Shown here piece by piece: positions 26,382-35,518 of a DNA stretch of 64,000 nucleotides. The position numbers and the translations under genes are program-made. Within the stretch, counting starts at the first letter, position 1; each line of letters begins with the position of its first letter. The notes beneath the pieces are model-generated. The model made no database searches. It had not been told where the DNA came from and worked only from the letters and a program-made list of their open reading frames with translations. The stretch is from Pseudomonadota bacterium (GTDB lineage: Bacteria; Pseudomonadota; Alphaproteobacteria; Rhizobiales; Rhizobiaceae): positions 186,001 to 250,000 of the forward strand of contig JAEYDD010000072.1 of assembly GCA_023404095.1 (NCBI GenBank), written 5' to 3'.

Positions 26382-28025
26382 ATGGAGTCGATGATCGTCA
26401 TGGTCAACCTGCTCGGGGCGGTGGCTTTGCTGCTGTTCGGTCTGGCGCAGGTCAAGGACGGGGCGACGCGCGCCCTGGGCGGGCGGCTTCGCAAGAGCCT
26501 GACCCTGGGCACCGGCGGCCCCATGCGCGCCTTTGTGTCCGGTTTTGTGGCCACCCTCGCGCTGCAGAGTTCGACTGCGACGGCGCTGATGACGGCCTCC
26601 TTCGTTGAGAAGAACCTTATTCGCTCGCGGATGGCGCAGATCGTCCTTCTCGGCGCCAATGTCGGCACCGCCGTGACGGCCTGGATCGTCGCGACCGGGA
26701 TCGAGTGGGTCGCGCCGCTCGTCATCCTCGTCGGCGTCATCCTCTATCGGGGGACTTCGACGTGGCGGCAGGGGGCGGGTGCCGCACTGGTCGGCGTCGG
26801 CCTCATGCTCCTGTCGCTGCATCTTCTGAGCCAGGCGACGGAGCCGATGCGGCAATCCCAGGCGCTTGCGGCCTTTCTCACCCTTCTAGACGGAGCGTGG
26901 CCGGTGGCCTTGGCGTTTTCGACCGTTCTGGCCTTCTTGTCGTCGTCGAGCCTTGCGGTGGTCGTGCTCATTCTCTCGCTGGCTTCGACCGGCATCGTTT
27001 CTCCGGGGCTGACGGTCGTCCTGGTGCTGGGCGCCAATCTCGGTGGCGCCATTCCCCCAGTCATCGCTACGCTCAAGGCGCCGGCGCCAGCGCGCCGGGT
27101 GACGATCGCCAACCTCTTCGTGCGTGCGGTCGGGTGCCTCATAGCGCTTCCGTTTGCAGGTCTTGCCGCCGACGCGTTGGCAATGCTGCCGCTGCCGCCT
27201 TCGAAACTGCCGGTCGACGCGCATCTGGCCTTCAATCTGATAGTGGCCGCGGTCTTCTGGCCGCTGTCGCCGCTGCTGGCCAGGCTGATGGAAAAGCTCG
27301 TGCCGGACGAGCCGCCGGGCGAAACGGGACCACAGTATCTGGATGAGGCGGCACTGGCGACACCCGTCGTCGCCCTGTCCGGCGCGACCCGCGAAGTCCT
27401 GCGCGTCGGCGACCTGATCGAGGCGATGCTGATCCAGACGATGAAGGCCTTCGAGGAGAACAATCTCGCCGAACTCGACCGAATCGGCGCGCTGGAGAAA
27501 CAGGTCGACGAACTGCAGCAGGCGATCAAGATCTATCTCTCACGGCTCGGCCACAAGGGGCTCAGCGAAGACAACGCCGGCCGGTCGATCGTCGTCATCG
27601 ACTACGCGATCAACCTCGAGCACATCGGCGACATCATCGAGAAGGGGCTGCAAGAGCAGGTCCGCAAGAAGGTGCTGAACGGCTTGCGTTTTTCCACCGA
27701 CGGCTATGAAGAGTTGTCGGGCCTGTTCCATCTCACCATCGAGAACCTGCGGATCGCTCAGACCATCCTCGTGACCCGCGACGCTTCGCTCGCCCGGCAG
27801 TTGGTCGAGGTCAAGGTGTCGGTAAGGCACATGGAGAAGCAGTCCGCCGAGCGGCATCTCGCGCGGTTGCGCGACGGACGGCTGGACAGTCTGCAGACCA
27901 GCTCGCTGCACCTGGACATGCTGCGCGACCTCAAGCGCATCACCGCCCACCTCGTTTCCGTCGCCTATCCGATCCTCGACGAAAGCGGACTTCTGGTCGA
28001 AAGCCGTCTGCGGGAAGCGGAGTAG
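26382..28025 (+). CDS. Na/Pi cotransporter family protein with PhoU-like C-terminus
   Basis: The 547-residue protein contains two inverted PNaS repeats, marked by QSSTATALMTASFV near residue 62 and SSSSLAVVVLILSL near 188, each within a set of hydrophobic segments. After about residue 320 comes a soluble helical PhoU-like domain (VGDLIEAMLIQTMKAFEENN, DYAINLEHIGDII). Homologues are sodium-coupled phosphate transporters, sometimes phosphate exporters. ATG 26382 is the first start; ATGs follow at 26391 and 26400. No phosphate-regulon gene is adjacent and no Pho box was recognised. Confidence 0.88.
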   Translation: MESMIVMVNLLGAVALLLFGLAQVKDGATRALGGRLRKSLTLGTGGPMRAFVSGFVATLALQSSTATALMTASFVEKNLIRSRMAQIVLLGANVGTAVTAWIVATGIEWVAPLVILVGVILYRGTSTWRQGAGAALVGVGLMLLSLHLLSQATEPMRQSQALAAFLTLLDGAWPVALAFSTVLAFLSSSSLAVVVLILSLASTGIVSPGLTVVLVLGANLGGAIPPVIATLKAPAPARRVTIANLFVRAVGCLIALPFAGLAADALAMLPLPPSKLPVDAHLAFNLIVAAVFWPLSPLLARLMEKLVPDEPPGETGPQYLDEAALATPVVALSGATREVLRVGDLIEAMLIQTMKAFEENNLAELDRIGALEKQVDELQQAIKIYLSRLGHKGLSEDNAGRSIVVIDYAINLEHIGDIIEKGLQEQVRKKVLNGLRFSTDGYEELSGLFHLTIENLRIAQTILVTRDASLARQLVEVKVSVRHMEKQSAERHLARLRDGRLDSLQTSSLHLDMLRDLKRITAHLVSVAYPILDESGLLVESRLREAE

Positions 28026-28095
28026 CTTGTGAATTTCCTTTGTCTGGCGCGGGGTGCGTTTGGTATGCAACCGCATCCAACAGCATGAAACGGGG

Positions 28096-29481
28096 ATGAC
28101 GATGCAAAAGGAAGAGACCAAACGCAGCTGCCTGGCGGTCATTCTGGCGGCCGGGGAAAGCACCCGGATGAAGTCGTCCCAGTCGAAGGTGCTGCATCCT
28201 ATCGGCAACCGGCCGATGATCGCCCATGTCGTCGACGCGCTGGCGGCTGCGGGGATCGGTGAGATTGCGCTCGTTCTCGGCCGAGACGCGGAAAAGGTCG
28301 AGGCGGCGGCGCGCCATCCCGCCGTCAGGGCGGAGACGTATATCCAGAAGGAGCGGTTGGGAACGGCACATGCGGTGCTGGCGGCCCGCGAGGCGATCGC
28401 TAGAGGCTATGACGACGTTTTGGTCGTTTTCGGTGATACGCCGCTTTTGACGCAGGCGCCGCTGCAAGACGCGCGCGCCGGGCTTGCCGGCGGCAGCGAT
28501 GTCGTCGTCGTCGGTTTCATGGCCGCCGATCCGTTCGGCTATGGGAGGCTCCTCGTCGAGAACGGAGAGCTGGTCGCGATCCGCGAGGAGAAGGATGCGA
28601 CACCGGCGGAACGTGCCATTGCCTTTTGCAACGGCGGGCTGATGGCGATTGACGGGCGCAAGGCGCTCGGCCTGATCGAGCAGATCGGCAACGCCAACGC
28701 CAAGGGCGAGTATTATCTGACCGACATCGTGGAAGTCGTCCGCGCTGCCGGCGGCCATGCCACGACGGTCGAGGCGCCGGAGGAGGAACTGACCGGCTGC
28801 AACACCCGCGGCGAACTCGCCTTCATCGAGCGCCTCTGGCAGCAGCGCCGCCGCACCGCTCTGATGCTGTCCGGTGTCTCGATGGTCGCGCCCGAAACCG
28901 TGTTTCTGTCTTATGATACCGCCGTCGGGCAGGATGTAACGATCGAGCCGAACGTGGTGTTCGGTCCAGGCGTGACCGTCGAAAGCGGTGCCGTCATCCA
29001 CGCCTTCTCGCATATCGAGGGCGCACATGTCGGCGCCGGCGCGTCGGTCGGCCCGTTCGCGCGCCTGCGCCCGGGGGCCAACCTTGGGCCGGACTCGAAG
29101 GTCGGAAACTTCTGCGAGGTCAAGAAGGCCGAGATAGGGGCGGGGGCGAAGGTCAACCACCTCACCTATATCGGCGACGCCTTCATCGGCGCGGGCAGCA
29201 ACATCGGCGCAGGCACCATCACCTGCAACTATGACGGCATCAACAAGCACGAGACGCGGATCGGCGAGAACGCCTTCATCGGCTCCAATTCGGCTCTGGT
29301 TGCCCCGGTGACGATCGGCGACGGCGCCTACGTCGCCTCCGGCAGCGTCATCACGCAGGACGTGCCCGCGGATGCGGTGGCTTTCGGCCGGGCGCGCCAG
29401 GAAAACAAGCCGGAGCGCGCCAGGCTCGTACGCGAACGCAATGCCGCGCTCAAGGCAGCACGGAAGAAGGCGGCCGAGTAG
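28096..29481 (+). CDS. glmU: Bifunctional UDP-N-acetylglucosamine pyrophosphorylase / glucosamine-1-phosphate N-acetyltransferase
   Basis: GlmU makes UDP-GlcNAc, the precursor of peptidoglycan and lipid A, from glucosamine-1-phosphate. The N-terminal uridyltransferase half has LAVILAAGESTRMKSSQSKV, LVVFGDTPLL, CNGGLMA and NAKGEYYLTDI; the C-terminal half is a left-handed beta-helix with EVKKAEIGAGAKVNHLTYIG, GAGTITCNYDG and GSNSALVAPV, the acetyltransferase sites. The total length is 461 residues. ATG 28096 or ATG 28102 could be the start; a GGGG lies six bases before the latter. It is followed after 210 bp by glmS, the step before it in the pathway. Confidence 0.95.
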   Translation: MTMQKEETKRSCLAVILAAGESTRMKSSQSKVLHPIGNRPMIAHVVDALAAAGIGEIALVLGRDAEKVEAAARHPAVRAETYIQKERLGTAHAVLAAREAIARGYDDVLVVFGDTPLLTQAPLQDARAGLAGGSDVVVVGFMAADPFGYGRLLVENGELVAIREEKDATPAERAIAFCNGGLMAIDGRKALGLIEQIGNANAKGEYYLTDIVEVVRAAGGHATTVEAPEEELTGCNTRGELAFIERLWQQRRRTALMLSGVSMVAPETVFLSYDTAVGQDVTIEPNVVFGPGVTVESGAVIHAFSHIEGAHVGAGASVGPFARLRPGANLGPDSKVGNFCEVKKAEIGAGAKVNHLTYIGDAFIGAGSNIGAGTITCNYDGINKHETRIGENAFIGSNSALVAPVTIGDGAYVASGSVITQDVPADAVAFGRARQENKPERARLVRERNAALKAARKKAAE

Positions 29482-29691
29482 CCTTCGGCGTTAACGCCTG
29501 AAACCGAAAGTGAGCGCCGGACGATTGCGCTCACTCCAAAAATCACTACCAGAATGCGGCACTTACACCGCATACCGCCGAAAGTCGGAATCGATTTTCC
29601 CTTCGGGTTATGCGCCGAATGCAATGGCCGCATTTTCCTGTCCCGCTGTCGGACGCGAAACCGGCGGCAGTCCAAGGACGGAGTGGTTTTC

Positions 29692-31518
29692 ATGTGCGGT
29701 ATTGTCGGCATCGTCGGGACGGAGCCTGTCGCCGGGCGGCTGGTGGAGGCGTTGAAGCGTCTGGAGTACCGCGGGTATGATTCGGCCGGCGTGGCGACCA
29801 TCCGCGACGGACGGCTGGAGCGCCGCCGTGCCGAGGGCAAGCTCGTCAATCTGGAAGCCCGGCTCGCTGAGCAGCCGCTCGCAGGCACGATCGGTATTGC
29901 CCACACCCGCTGGGCCACGCACGGCGCGCCGACCGAGAGCAACGCCCACCCGCATTTCACCGATGGCGTCGCGGTCGTCCACAACGGCATCATCGAGAAT
30001 TTCTCGGAAATCAAGGACGAGTTGATCGCCGATGGCGCGACATTCGCGACCCAGACGGACACTGAGGTCGTAGCGCAGTTGCTGGCAAAGCTTCGCCGCG
30101 GAGGCTACGGCCGGCGCGACGCCATGCTCGCCATGCTGCAGCGGGTGAGTGGCGCCTACGCGCTGGCGGTGATGTTCGAGGACGATCCGTCGACCATCAT
30201 GGTCGCCCGCAACGGTCCGCCGCTGGCAATCGGCCACGGTCAAGGCGAGATGTTCCTCGGTTCCGACGCGATTGCGCTTGCGCCGTTTACCTCCGACATC
30301 ACCTATCTGGTGGATGGCGACTGGGCGGTGGTCGGCCGCAACGGCGTGCACATCTTTGATCTGGAGGGCAATCCGGTCGAACGCCGCCGGCAGGTCTCGA
30401 GCGCTGCGGCCTACATGATCGACAAGGGCAATCATCGGCATTTCATGGAGAAGGAGATCCATGAACAGTCCGAAGTGGTGTCGCACACACTCAGCCACTA
30501 TATCGATTTCATCGAAAACAAGGTGAGAAAGCCTGCGGAAGAAATTGATTTCTCTTCTGTTTCCAGCCTTGCAATCTCCGCCTGCGGCACGGCTTACCTC
30601 GCCGGCCTCGTCGGCAAGTACTGGTTCGAACGGCTGGCGCGGCTGCCGGTGGAAATCGATGTCGCGTCCGAATTCCGCTACCGGGAAATGCCGCTCAACC
30701 CGAAGTCCGCGGCACTGTTCATCTCGCAATCCGGCGAGACGGCCGACACGCTCGCATCCCTGCGCTACTGCAAGGATGCCGGGCTGAAGATCGGTGCCAT
30801 CGTCAATGCGCCCGAATCGACCATCGCCCGCGAGGCCGACGTGGTATTTCCGACGCTGGCCGGACCGGAGATCGGCGTCGCCTCCACCAAGGCTTTCACC
30901 TGCCAGCTCGCCGTGCTTGCTTCACTGGCGATCCAGGCCGGCCATGCGCGCGGCACGCTGTCTGCCGAAGACGAGGGCGCGCTGGTGCGAAGCCTGTCAG
31001 AAACGCCGCGGCTGATTGCCAATGTTCTCAATACCATCCAGCCGTCCATCGAGCTCCTGGCGCGCGAATTGTCGAAGTGCCGGGACGTGCTCTATCTCGG
31101 CCGCGGCACCAGCTATCCGCTTGCGCTGGAGGGCGCGCTGAAGCTGAAGGAAATTTCCTACATCCACGCCGAAGGCTATGCGGCGGGCGAACTGAAGCAC
31201 GGGCCGATCGCGCTGATCGACGAGAACATGCCCGTCATCGTGATCGCGCCCTTCGATCGGTTCTTCGAAAAGACCGTGTCGAACATGCAGGAAGTGGCGG
31301 CACGCGGGGGCCGGATCATCTTCATCACCGACGAGCGCGGGGCGGCTGCGACCAAGCTGGAAACGATGGCGACGATCGTGCTGCCGGCCGTCGACGAGAT
31401 CATCGCGCCGGTGCTCTATGCGCTGCCGATCCAGCTCATCGCCTATCACACCGCTGTCTTCATGGGCACGGACGTAGACCAGCCGCGCAACCTTGCGAAA
31501 TCCGTGACGGTCGAATGA
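29692..31518 (+). CDS. glmS: Glutamine-fructose-6-phosphate aminotransferase (isomerizing)
   Basis: GlmS makes glucosamine-6-phosphate from fructose-6-phosphate and glutamine. The 608-residue protein starts MCGIVGIVG with the catalytic Cys2 exposed after Met removal, then RLEYRGYDSAG, HTRWATHG and NGIIEN in the glutaminase domain. Two SIS domains follow, with SACGTAYLAG, SQSGETADTL and LGRGTSYPLALEGALKLKEI, ending in KSVTVE. The open frame runs back to 29554, but only ATG 29692 gives the processed Cys. No glmS riboswitch is seen or expected here. The GNAT gene overlaps its stop by 4 bases. Confidence 0.97.
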   Translation: MCGIVGIVGTEPVAGRLVEALKRLEYRGYDSAGVATIRDGRLERRRAEGKLVNLEARLAEQPLAGTIGIAHTRWATHGAPTESNAHPHFTDGVAVVHNGIIENFSEIKDELIADGATFATQTDTEVVAQLLAKLRRGGYGRRDAMLAMLQRVSGAYALAVMFEDDPSTIMVARNGPPLAIGHGQGEMFLGSDAIALAPFTSDITYLVDGDWAVVGRNGVHIFDLEGNPVERRRQVSSAAAYMIDKGNHRHFMEKEIHEQSEVVSHTLSHYIDFIENKVRKPAEEIDFSSVSSLAISACGTAYLAGLVGKYWFERLARLPVEIDVASEFRYREMPLNPKSAALFISQSGETADTLASLRYCKDAGLKIGAIVNAPESTIAREADVVFPTLAGPEIGVASTKAFTCQLAVLASLAIQAGHARGTLSAEDEGALVRSLSETPRLIANVLNTIQPSIELLARELSKCRDVLYLGRGTSYPLALEGALKLKEISYIHAEGYAAGELKHGPIALIDENMPVIVIAPFDRFFEKTVSNMQEVAARGGRIIFITDERGAAATKLETMATIVLPAVDEIIAPVLYALPIQLIAYHTAVFMGTDVDQPRNLAKSVTVE

Positions 31519-32009
31519 TCATCCGCGACGAGACGCCGGCGGACGTCGAAGCCATCGGCGCCCTGACGGCGGAGGCATTTGCCATAATGCCGTACAGCGA
31601 CGGATCCGAGCCGGCCATCATCGCGCGCCTGAGGGCTGTCGGCGCTCTGACAATTTCGCTCGTCGCCGAGGAAAACGGGGGCATCATCGGCCACGTGGCG
31701 ATCTCGCCGGTCACCATATCCGGTGAGGACGAAGGGTGGTTCGGCCTCGGGCCGATCTCGGTTGCGCCGGCGCGGCATCGGGCCGGCATCGGCAGCGCTC
31801 TAGTGCGGGCGGGGCTGGAGCGCCTGAGGCAGATCGGTGCAAACGGGTGCGTGCTGGCAGGCGATCCCGGCTACTATGGCCGTTTCGGTTTTGCCTGCGA
31901 TCCGGCTTTTTCTTCGCCCGGCATCCCTCACGAGTATTTCATGAGGCTGGCTCTTTCTCCGGTTTACGCGGGCGGGACGGTTACCTATCATCCGGCTTTC
32001 TTCGGCTGA
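31515..32009 (+). CDS. GNAT-family N-acetyltransferase
   Basis: The 164-residue protein begins MIIRDETPADVEAIGALTAE and contains GNAT motif A in VAPARHRAGIGSALVRAGL (acetyl-CoA pyrophosphate loop R-x-x-G-I-G), followed by GDPGYYGRFGF and an HEYFMRLAL segment typical of the YhbS-like subfamily. The substrate is unknown; it could be a small molecule or protein N-terminus. The start ATG overlaps the glmS stop (ATGA), so the gene is translated together with glmS. The frame extends upstream inside glmS without conservation. Confidence 0.86.
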   Translation: MIIRDETPADVEAIGALTAEAFAIMPYSDGSEPAIIARLRAVGALTISLVAEENGGIIGHVAISPVTISGEDEGWFGLGPISVAPARHRAGIGSALVRAGLERLRQIGANGCVLAGDPGYYGRFGFACDPAFSSPGIPHEYFMRLALSPVYAGGTVTYHPAFFG

Positions 32010-32030
32010 GGTTCCGGCGGCACACTGGCG

Positions 32031-32729
32031 ATGACCGATATCGTTCCGCGACTTTCCGTGGCCACGCGGCTGCGCAACAATTTCCTGACCGGGCTCGTCA
32101 TCTGCGCCCCGATCGCGATCACCATCTGGCTGACCTGGACGTTCATCCACTGGGCAGACAGTTGGGTGAAACCGTATATCCCGACCAAGTACAATCCCGA
32201 GAACTACTTCGAGTTCGCCATTCCCGGCTTCGGGCTTTTGATCGCACTGGCCGTCATCACGCTGGTCGGCTTTCTCGGCAAGAACCTGATCGGGCGATCG
32301 ATCGTCAATTTCGGTGAGACCATCCTCAACCGCACGCCGCTGGTCAGCACGATCTACAAGAGCCTCAAGCAGATTTTCGAATCGGTGCTGAAGGAGAAGG
32401 GAACGTCCTTCAACAAGGCAGGCCTGATCGAGTATCCGAGCGCCGGTCTGTGGTCCGTCGTCTTCATCGCTACTGATGCGAAAGGCGAGATGAAATCGAA
32501 GTTCGATGCCATGGGCCGCGACATGGTGGCGTGCTTCCTGCCGCCGACTCCGTTCCCGACCGCCGGCTACCTCGTTTTCGTCCCGCGCGAGAAGATCGTT
32601 CTGCTGGACATGAGCGCAGAGGACGCGGCCAAGCTGATCATCTCGGTCGGCCTCGTCAATCCGCCGGACAAGCTTTTAAGCGCGCCGACGCCATTCGCCG
32701 CAAAGCTGAAAGAGAAATTCCGCAAATAG
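32031..32729 (+). CDS. DUF502 family membrane protein
   Basis: The 232-residue protein has two membrane helices, about residues 18-41 (FLTGLVICAPIAITIWLTW) and 63-84 (FAIPGFGLLIALAVITLVGF), followed by a soluble domain with LNRTPLVSTIYKSLKQI and the PTPFPTAGYLVFVPRE motif typical of DUF502. The function is unknown in bacteria. It lies 21 bp after the GNAT gene and probably belongs to the glmS transcript. It ends convergent with recG, with an imperfect hairpin just past its stop. Confidence 0.86.
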   Translation: MTDIVPRLSVATRLRNNFLTGLVICAPIAITIWLTWTFIHWADSWVKPYIPTKYNPENYFEFAIPGFGLLIALAVITLVGFLGKNLIGRSIVNFGETILNRTPLVSTIYKSLKQIFESVLKEKGTSFNKAGLIEYPSAGLWSVVFIATDAKGEMKSKFDAMGRDMVACFLPPTPFPTAGYLVFVPREKIVLLDMSAEDAAKLIISVGLVNPPDKLLSAPTPFAAKLKEKFRK

Positions 32730-32765
32730 AGCAATTCCGTCGAGATCCGATTCGGCGGAACTGCT
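32730..32765. terminator. Imperfect hairpin between DUF502 gene and recG
   Basis: AGCAATTCCG (32730-32739) pairs with CGGAACTGCT (32756-32765) with one mismatch and a 16-base loop, starting right after the stop codon. TTTAGAG follows. Elements with GCAATTCCG arms are common between genes in rhizobial genomes. It may end transcription from either side, but the U-run is short. Confidence 0.4.
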
Positions 32766-32828
32766 TTAGAGCCATGTTTTGCCTGCAATTAGCCGACGCC
32801 GAAGCGATTGGGGCTTCGACTGGAATTC

Positions 32829-34934
32829 TCACCCGGCGCGCAGGAAGCGGATCGCCTCGTCTCGGCGGAAGAGATAGAGCAGGGTGCGGATTGCCTGTCC
32901 GCGTTCGCCTTCGAGGTTGGGGTCCTTTTCCAGCACGTAAGCAGCCTCCTTGCGGGCGATCTCCAGAAGATCGCCGTGCGCTTCGATGCTGGCGACGAGA
33001 AAGCCGGGCGTACCGGACTGGCGGGTGCCGAGCAGCTCGCCTTCGCCGCGCAGCTTCAGGTCCTCCTCTGCGATGCGGAAGCCGTCCTCGGTCTCGCGCA
33101 GGATGCCGAGCCGCGCCCGGCCGTTCTCACTGAGCGGTCCCTTGTAGAGCAGGATGCACGAGGAGGCGCCATGCCCGCGTCCGACACGGCCGCGCAACTG
33201 GTGGAGCTGGGCAAGCCCGAAGCGCTCGGCATGCTCGATCACCATGATCGTCGCGTCGGGGACATCGACGCCGACCTCGACGACGGTCGTGGCGACCAGC
33301 AGCCGTGTGTCGCCGTTCTTGAAGGCGAGCATGGACTCGTCTTTCTGCGGTCCGCTCATGCGTCCGTGCACGAGGCCCACGGCGTCGCCGAAGACGCTTT
33401 TCAGCGTCTCGTACCGCTCTTCCACCGACATCAGCTCGGATTCCTCGGTCTCCTCCACAAGGGGGCAGATCCAGTAGGCCTTCTTGCCCTCGGCGATGGC
33501 CGTGCGCAGCCGGTCGACGATCTCGCCGGTGCGCTCCTGCGGCATCACGACCGTCTGGATCGGCTGGCGGCCGGCCGGCTTCTCGGTCAGCTTGGAGACG
33601 TCCATATCGCCGAAGGCGGCGAGCACCAGCGTGCGAGGGATCGGCGTCGCCGTCATCACCAGCATGTGCGGCGAGATACCCTTGGCCGTCAGCCGCAGAC
33701 GCTGGTGGACGCCGAACCGGTGCTGTTCGTCCACGACGGCAAGCGCCAGGTCGCGATAGACCACGCTATCCTGGAACAGCGCGTGCGTGCCGACGACGAT
33801 GTTCGTCTCTCCGCTTTCGATGCGCTCGAGGATCTGGTCGCGCTCGCGGCCCTTGGTACGGCCGGTCAGCACGTCGATGTTGATGCCGGCGGGCGCGGCC
33901 ATCTTCGACAGGGTCGCGTGGTGCTGTCGAGCAAGGATTTCGGTCGGCGCCATCAGCACCGCCTGTCCACCCGCCTCGACGGCCGCCAGCATCGCCATCA
34001 GCGCCACCGCCGTCTTGCCCGAGCCGACGTCGCCCTGCAAGAGCCGCAGCATGCGCTGGTCGGTCGCCATATCGGCCTTGATCTCGGCGATCGCCAAATC
34101 CTGGCTGCCCGTCAGGGCGAAGGGAAGGGCGGAAAGCACCGGCGCGGACAGCTTCCCCGTCGCCATGACTGGACGGCCGGCGATGCGGCGCAACGTCTGG
34201 CGCACCAGCGCCAGCGAGATCTGGCCGGCCAGGAACTCGTCATGGGCTAGCCTGCGACGGGCGGGCGCCTGCAGGTCGAGGTCGTGGCCGTCCTGCGGGT
34301 GATGGAGGGCGGAGATGGCCTCCGTTGCCGCGGGAAAGCCTTCGCGCGCGGCGAGGGCCGCATCGATCCACTCGGGAAGTTGCGGCACCCGTGCCGCCGC
34401 AGCCTCGATCGCCTTGCGCAGGGTGCGCGGCGACAGGCCGGCCGTCAGCCCGTAGACGGGTTCGACCAGCGGCATCGTCTCCGCCTCCGAGGCCTTGACC
34501 ATGAAATCGGGATGCACCATCGAGGCGCGGCCGTTGAACCAGTCGACCTTGCCGCTGACGATGACCTGCTCGTCCACCGGCAGGCTCTTTTCCAGCCAGT
34601 CGCCCTTGGCGCGGAAAAAGGTCAGTGCCAGCTCGCCGGTGTCGTCGTGCAGGAATACGCGATAGGGCACGTTCGACTTGCCCCGCGGTGGCGGCTGATG
34701 GCGGTCGACGCGGCCGGAGACGGTAACGATCGTGCCCTGCGGCGCATGCGCGATGCCGGGCTGGTTGCTGCGGTCGATCACGCTGTGTGGCAAGTGGAAG
34801 ACGAGATCGACGACGCGGCAGTCGTCGATGCTCTCGTGGCCGAGGAGTTTTGCAAACAGTTCGCCCGTCTTCGGGCCGATGCCCGGAAGCGAGGCGAGCG
34901 AGGCGAAAAGGGGATCGAGCAGGGCAGGACGCAT
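32829..34934 (-). CDS. recG: ATP-dependent DNA helicase RecG
   Basis: RecG reverses stalled replication forks and branch-migrates Holliday junctions. The 701-residue protein has an N-terminal wedge/OB-fold domain (GTIVTVSGRVDRHQ, then YRVFLHDDTGELALTFF), then superfamily-2 helicase motifs: Walker A LQGDVGSGKT, DEQH in VVDEQHRFGVHQR, MTATPIPRTL, VVEVGVDVP and HQLRGRVGRG. All are intact. ATG 34934 starts the conserved MRPALLDPLF; ORF sequence back to 34979 is not conserved. It is divergent from sdhE-mfd across 266 bp. No LexA-type box was found in that gap. Confidence 0.95.
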   Translation of the reverse strand: MRPALLDPLFASLASLPGIGPKTGELFAKLLGHESIDDCRVVDLVFHLPHSVIDRSNQPGIAHAPQGTIVTVSGRVDRHQPPPRGKSNVPYRVFLHDDTGELALTFFRAKGDWLEKSLPVDEQVIVSGKVDWFNGRASMVHPDFMVKASEAETMPLVEPVYGLTAGLSPRTLRKAIEAAAARVPQLPEWIDAALAAREGFPAATEAISALHHPQDGHDLDLQAPARRRLAHDEFLAGQISLALVRQTLRRIAGRPVMATGKLSAPVLSALPFALTGSQDLAIAEIKADMATDQRMLRLLQGDVGSGKTAVALMAMLAAVEAGGQAVLMAPTEILARQHHATLSKMAAPAGINIDVLTGRTKGRERDQILERIESGETNIVVGTHALFQDSVVYRDLALAVVDEQHRFGVHQRLRLTAKGISPHMLVMTATPIPRTLVLAAFGDMDVSKLTEKPAGRQPIQTVVMPQERTGEIVDRLRTAIAEGKKAYWICPLVEETEESELMSVEERYETLKSVFGDAVGLVHGRMSGPQKDESMLAFKNGDTRLLVATTVVEVGVDVPDATIMVIEHAERFGLAQLHQLRGRVGRGHGASSCILLYKGPLSENGRARLGILRETEDGFRIAEEDLKLRGEGELLGTRQSGTPGFLVASIEAHGDLLEIARKEAAYVLEKDPNLEGERGQAIRTLLYLFRRDEAIRFLRAG

Positions 34935-35200
34935 GGCCGCAAGATGCGCCGGACGATTGCCGCTTGGCAAGGCTGACAATCGTCTTTCGAGCGTCTATAG
35001 AAACGCCGGCGAGGGTCGTCTGCGTTGCAGCGGACGCTCGTCCTGCGCTTCCGGTCACGACAGACCTGGGCGTAGCAAGCGATTGAATTCGCGCATGAAG
35101 CCGTGGCGGCCGCGGAGCGGTGCTTGTGCCGAGATGCGCCTGGTCCCGTAAGCTCCCGAACGGGCGGACGGGCGAGAACTCATGCGGGAAAGACAAGGCC

Positions 35201-35518
35201 ATGACCGGCACCACACGCTCCAGCGCAGATATCGAACCGCGGCGCAAGCGCATCCTCTTCCGTTGCTGGCACCGCGGCATCCGTGAAATGGACCTTGTGC
35301 TCGGCTCCTTCGCCGACGCCGAGATCGAGACGCTGTCGGCGGACGAACTGGACGAACTGGAGGAGATCATGGCGGAGAACGATCGCGATCTGGTGATGTG
35401 GGTTACCGGCGAGCGTCCGGTTCCCGAGCGTTTCCGCACCGGCCTGTTCCCGCGCATCTGCGCCTTCACCCCTGATTTTTCGCCGGTAACGGCCGAAAGC
35501 TTCGGAAAAGCGAAATGA
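35201..35518 (+). CDS. sdhE: FAD assembly factor SdhE (succinate dehydrogenase assembly)
   Basis: SdhE helps attach FAD covalently to the succinate dehydrogenase flavoprotein. The 105-residue protein shows the conserved RGIREMDLVLG motif near residue 26, with the key RGxxE residues, followed by an acidic DELDELEEIMAENDRDL helix and a WVTGERPVP turn. ATG 35201 is chosen; the open frame upstream to 35120 is unlike the family. The stop overlaps the mfd ATG by 4 bases (ATGA), so sdhE and mfd are co-translated, as in other rhizobia. Confidence 0.9.
   Translation: MTGTTRSSADIEPRRKRILFRCWHRGIREMDLVLGSFADAEIETLSADELDELEEIMAENDRDLVMWVTGERPVPERFRTGLFPRICAFTPDFSPVTAESFGKAK

Noticed and set aside
29482..29691. 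Possible glmS ribozyme or leader regulation before glmS
   Set aside because: The glmS ribozyme is a Gram-positive element, and nothing resembling its core is present.
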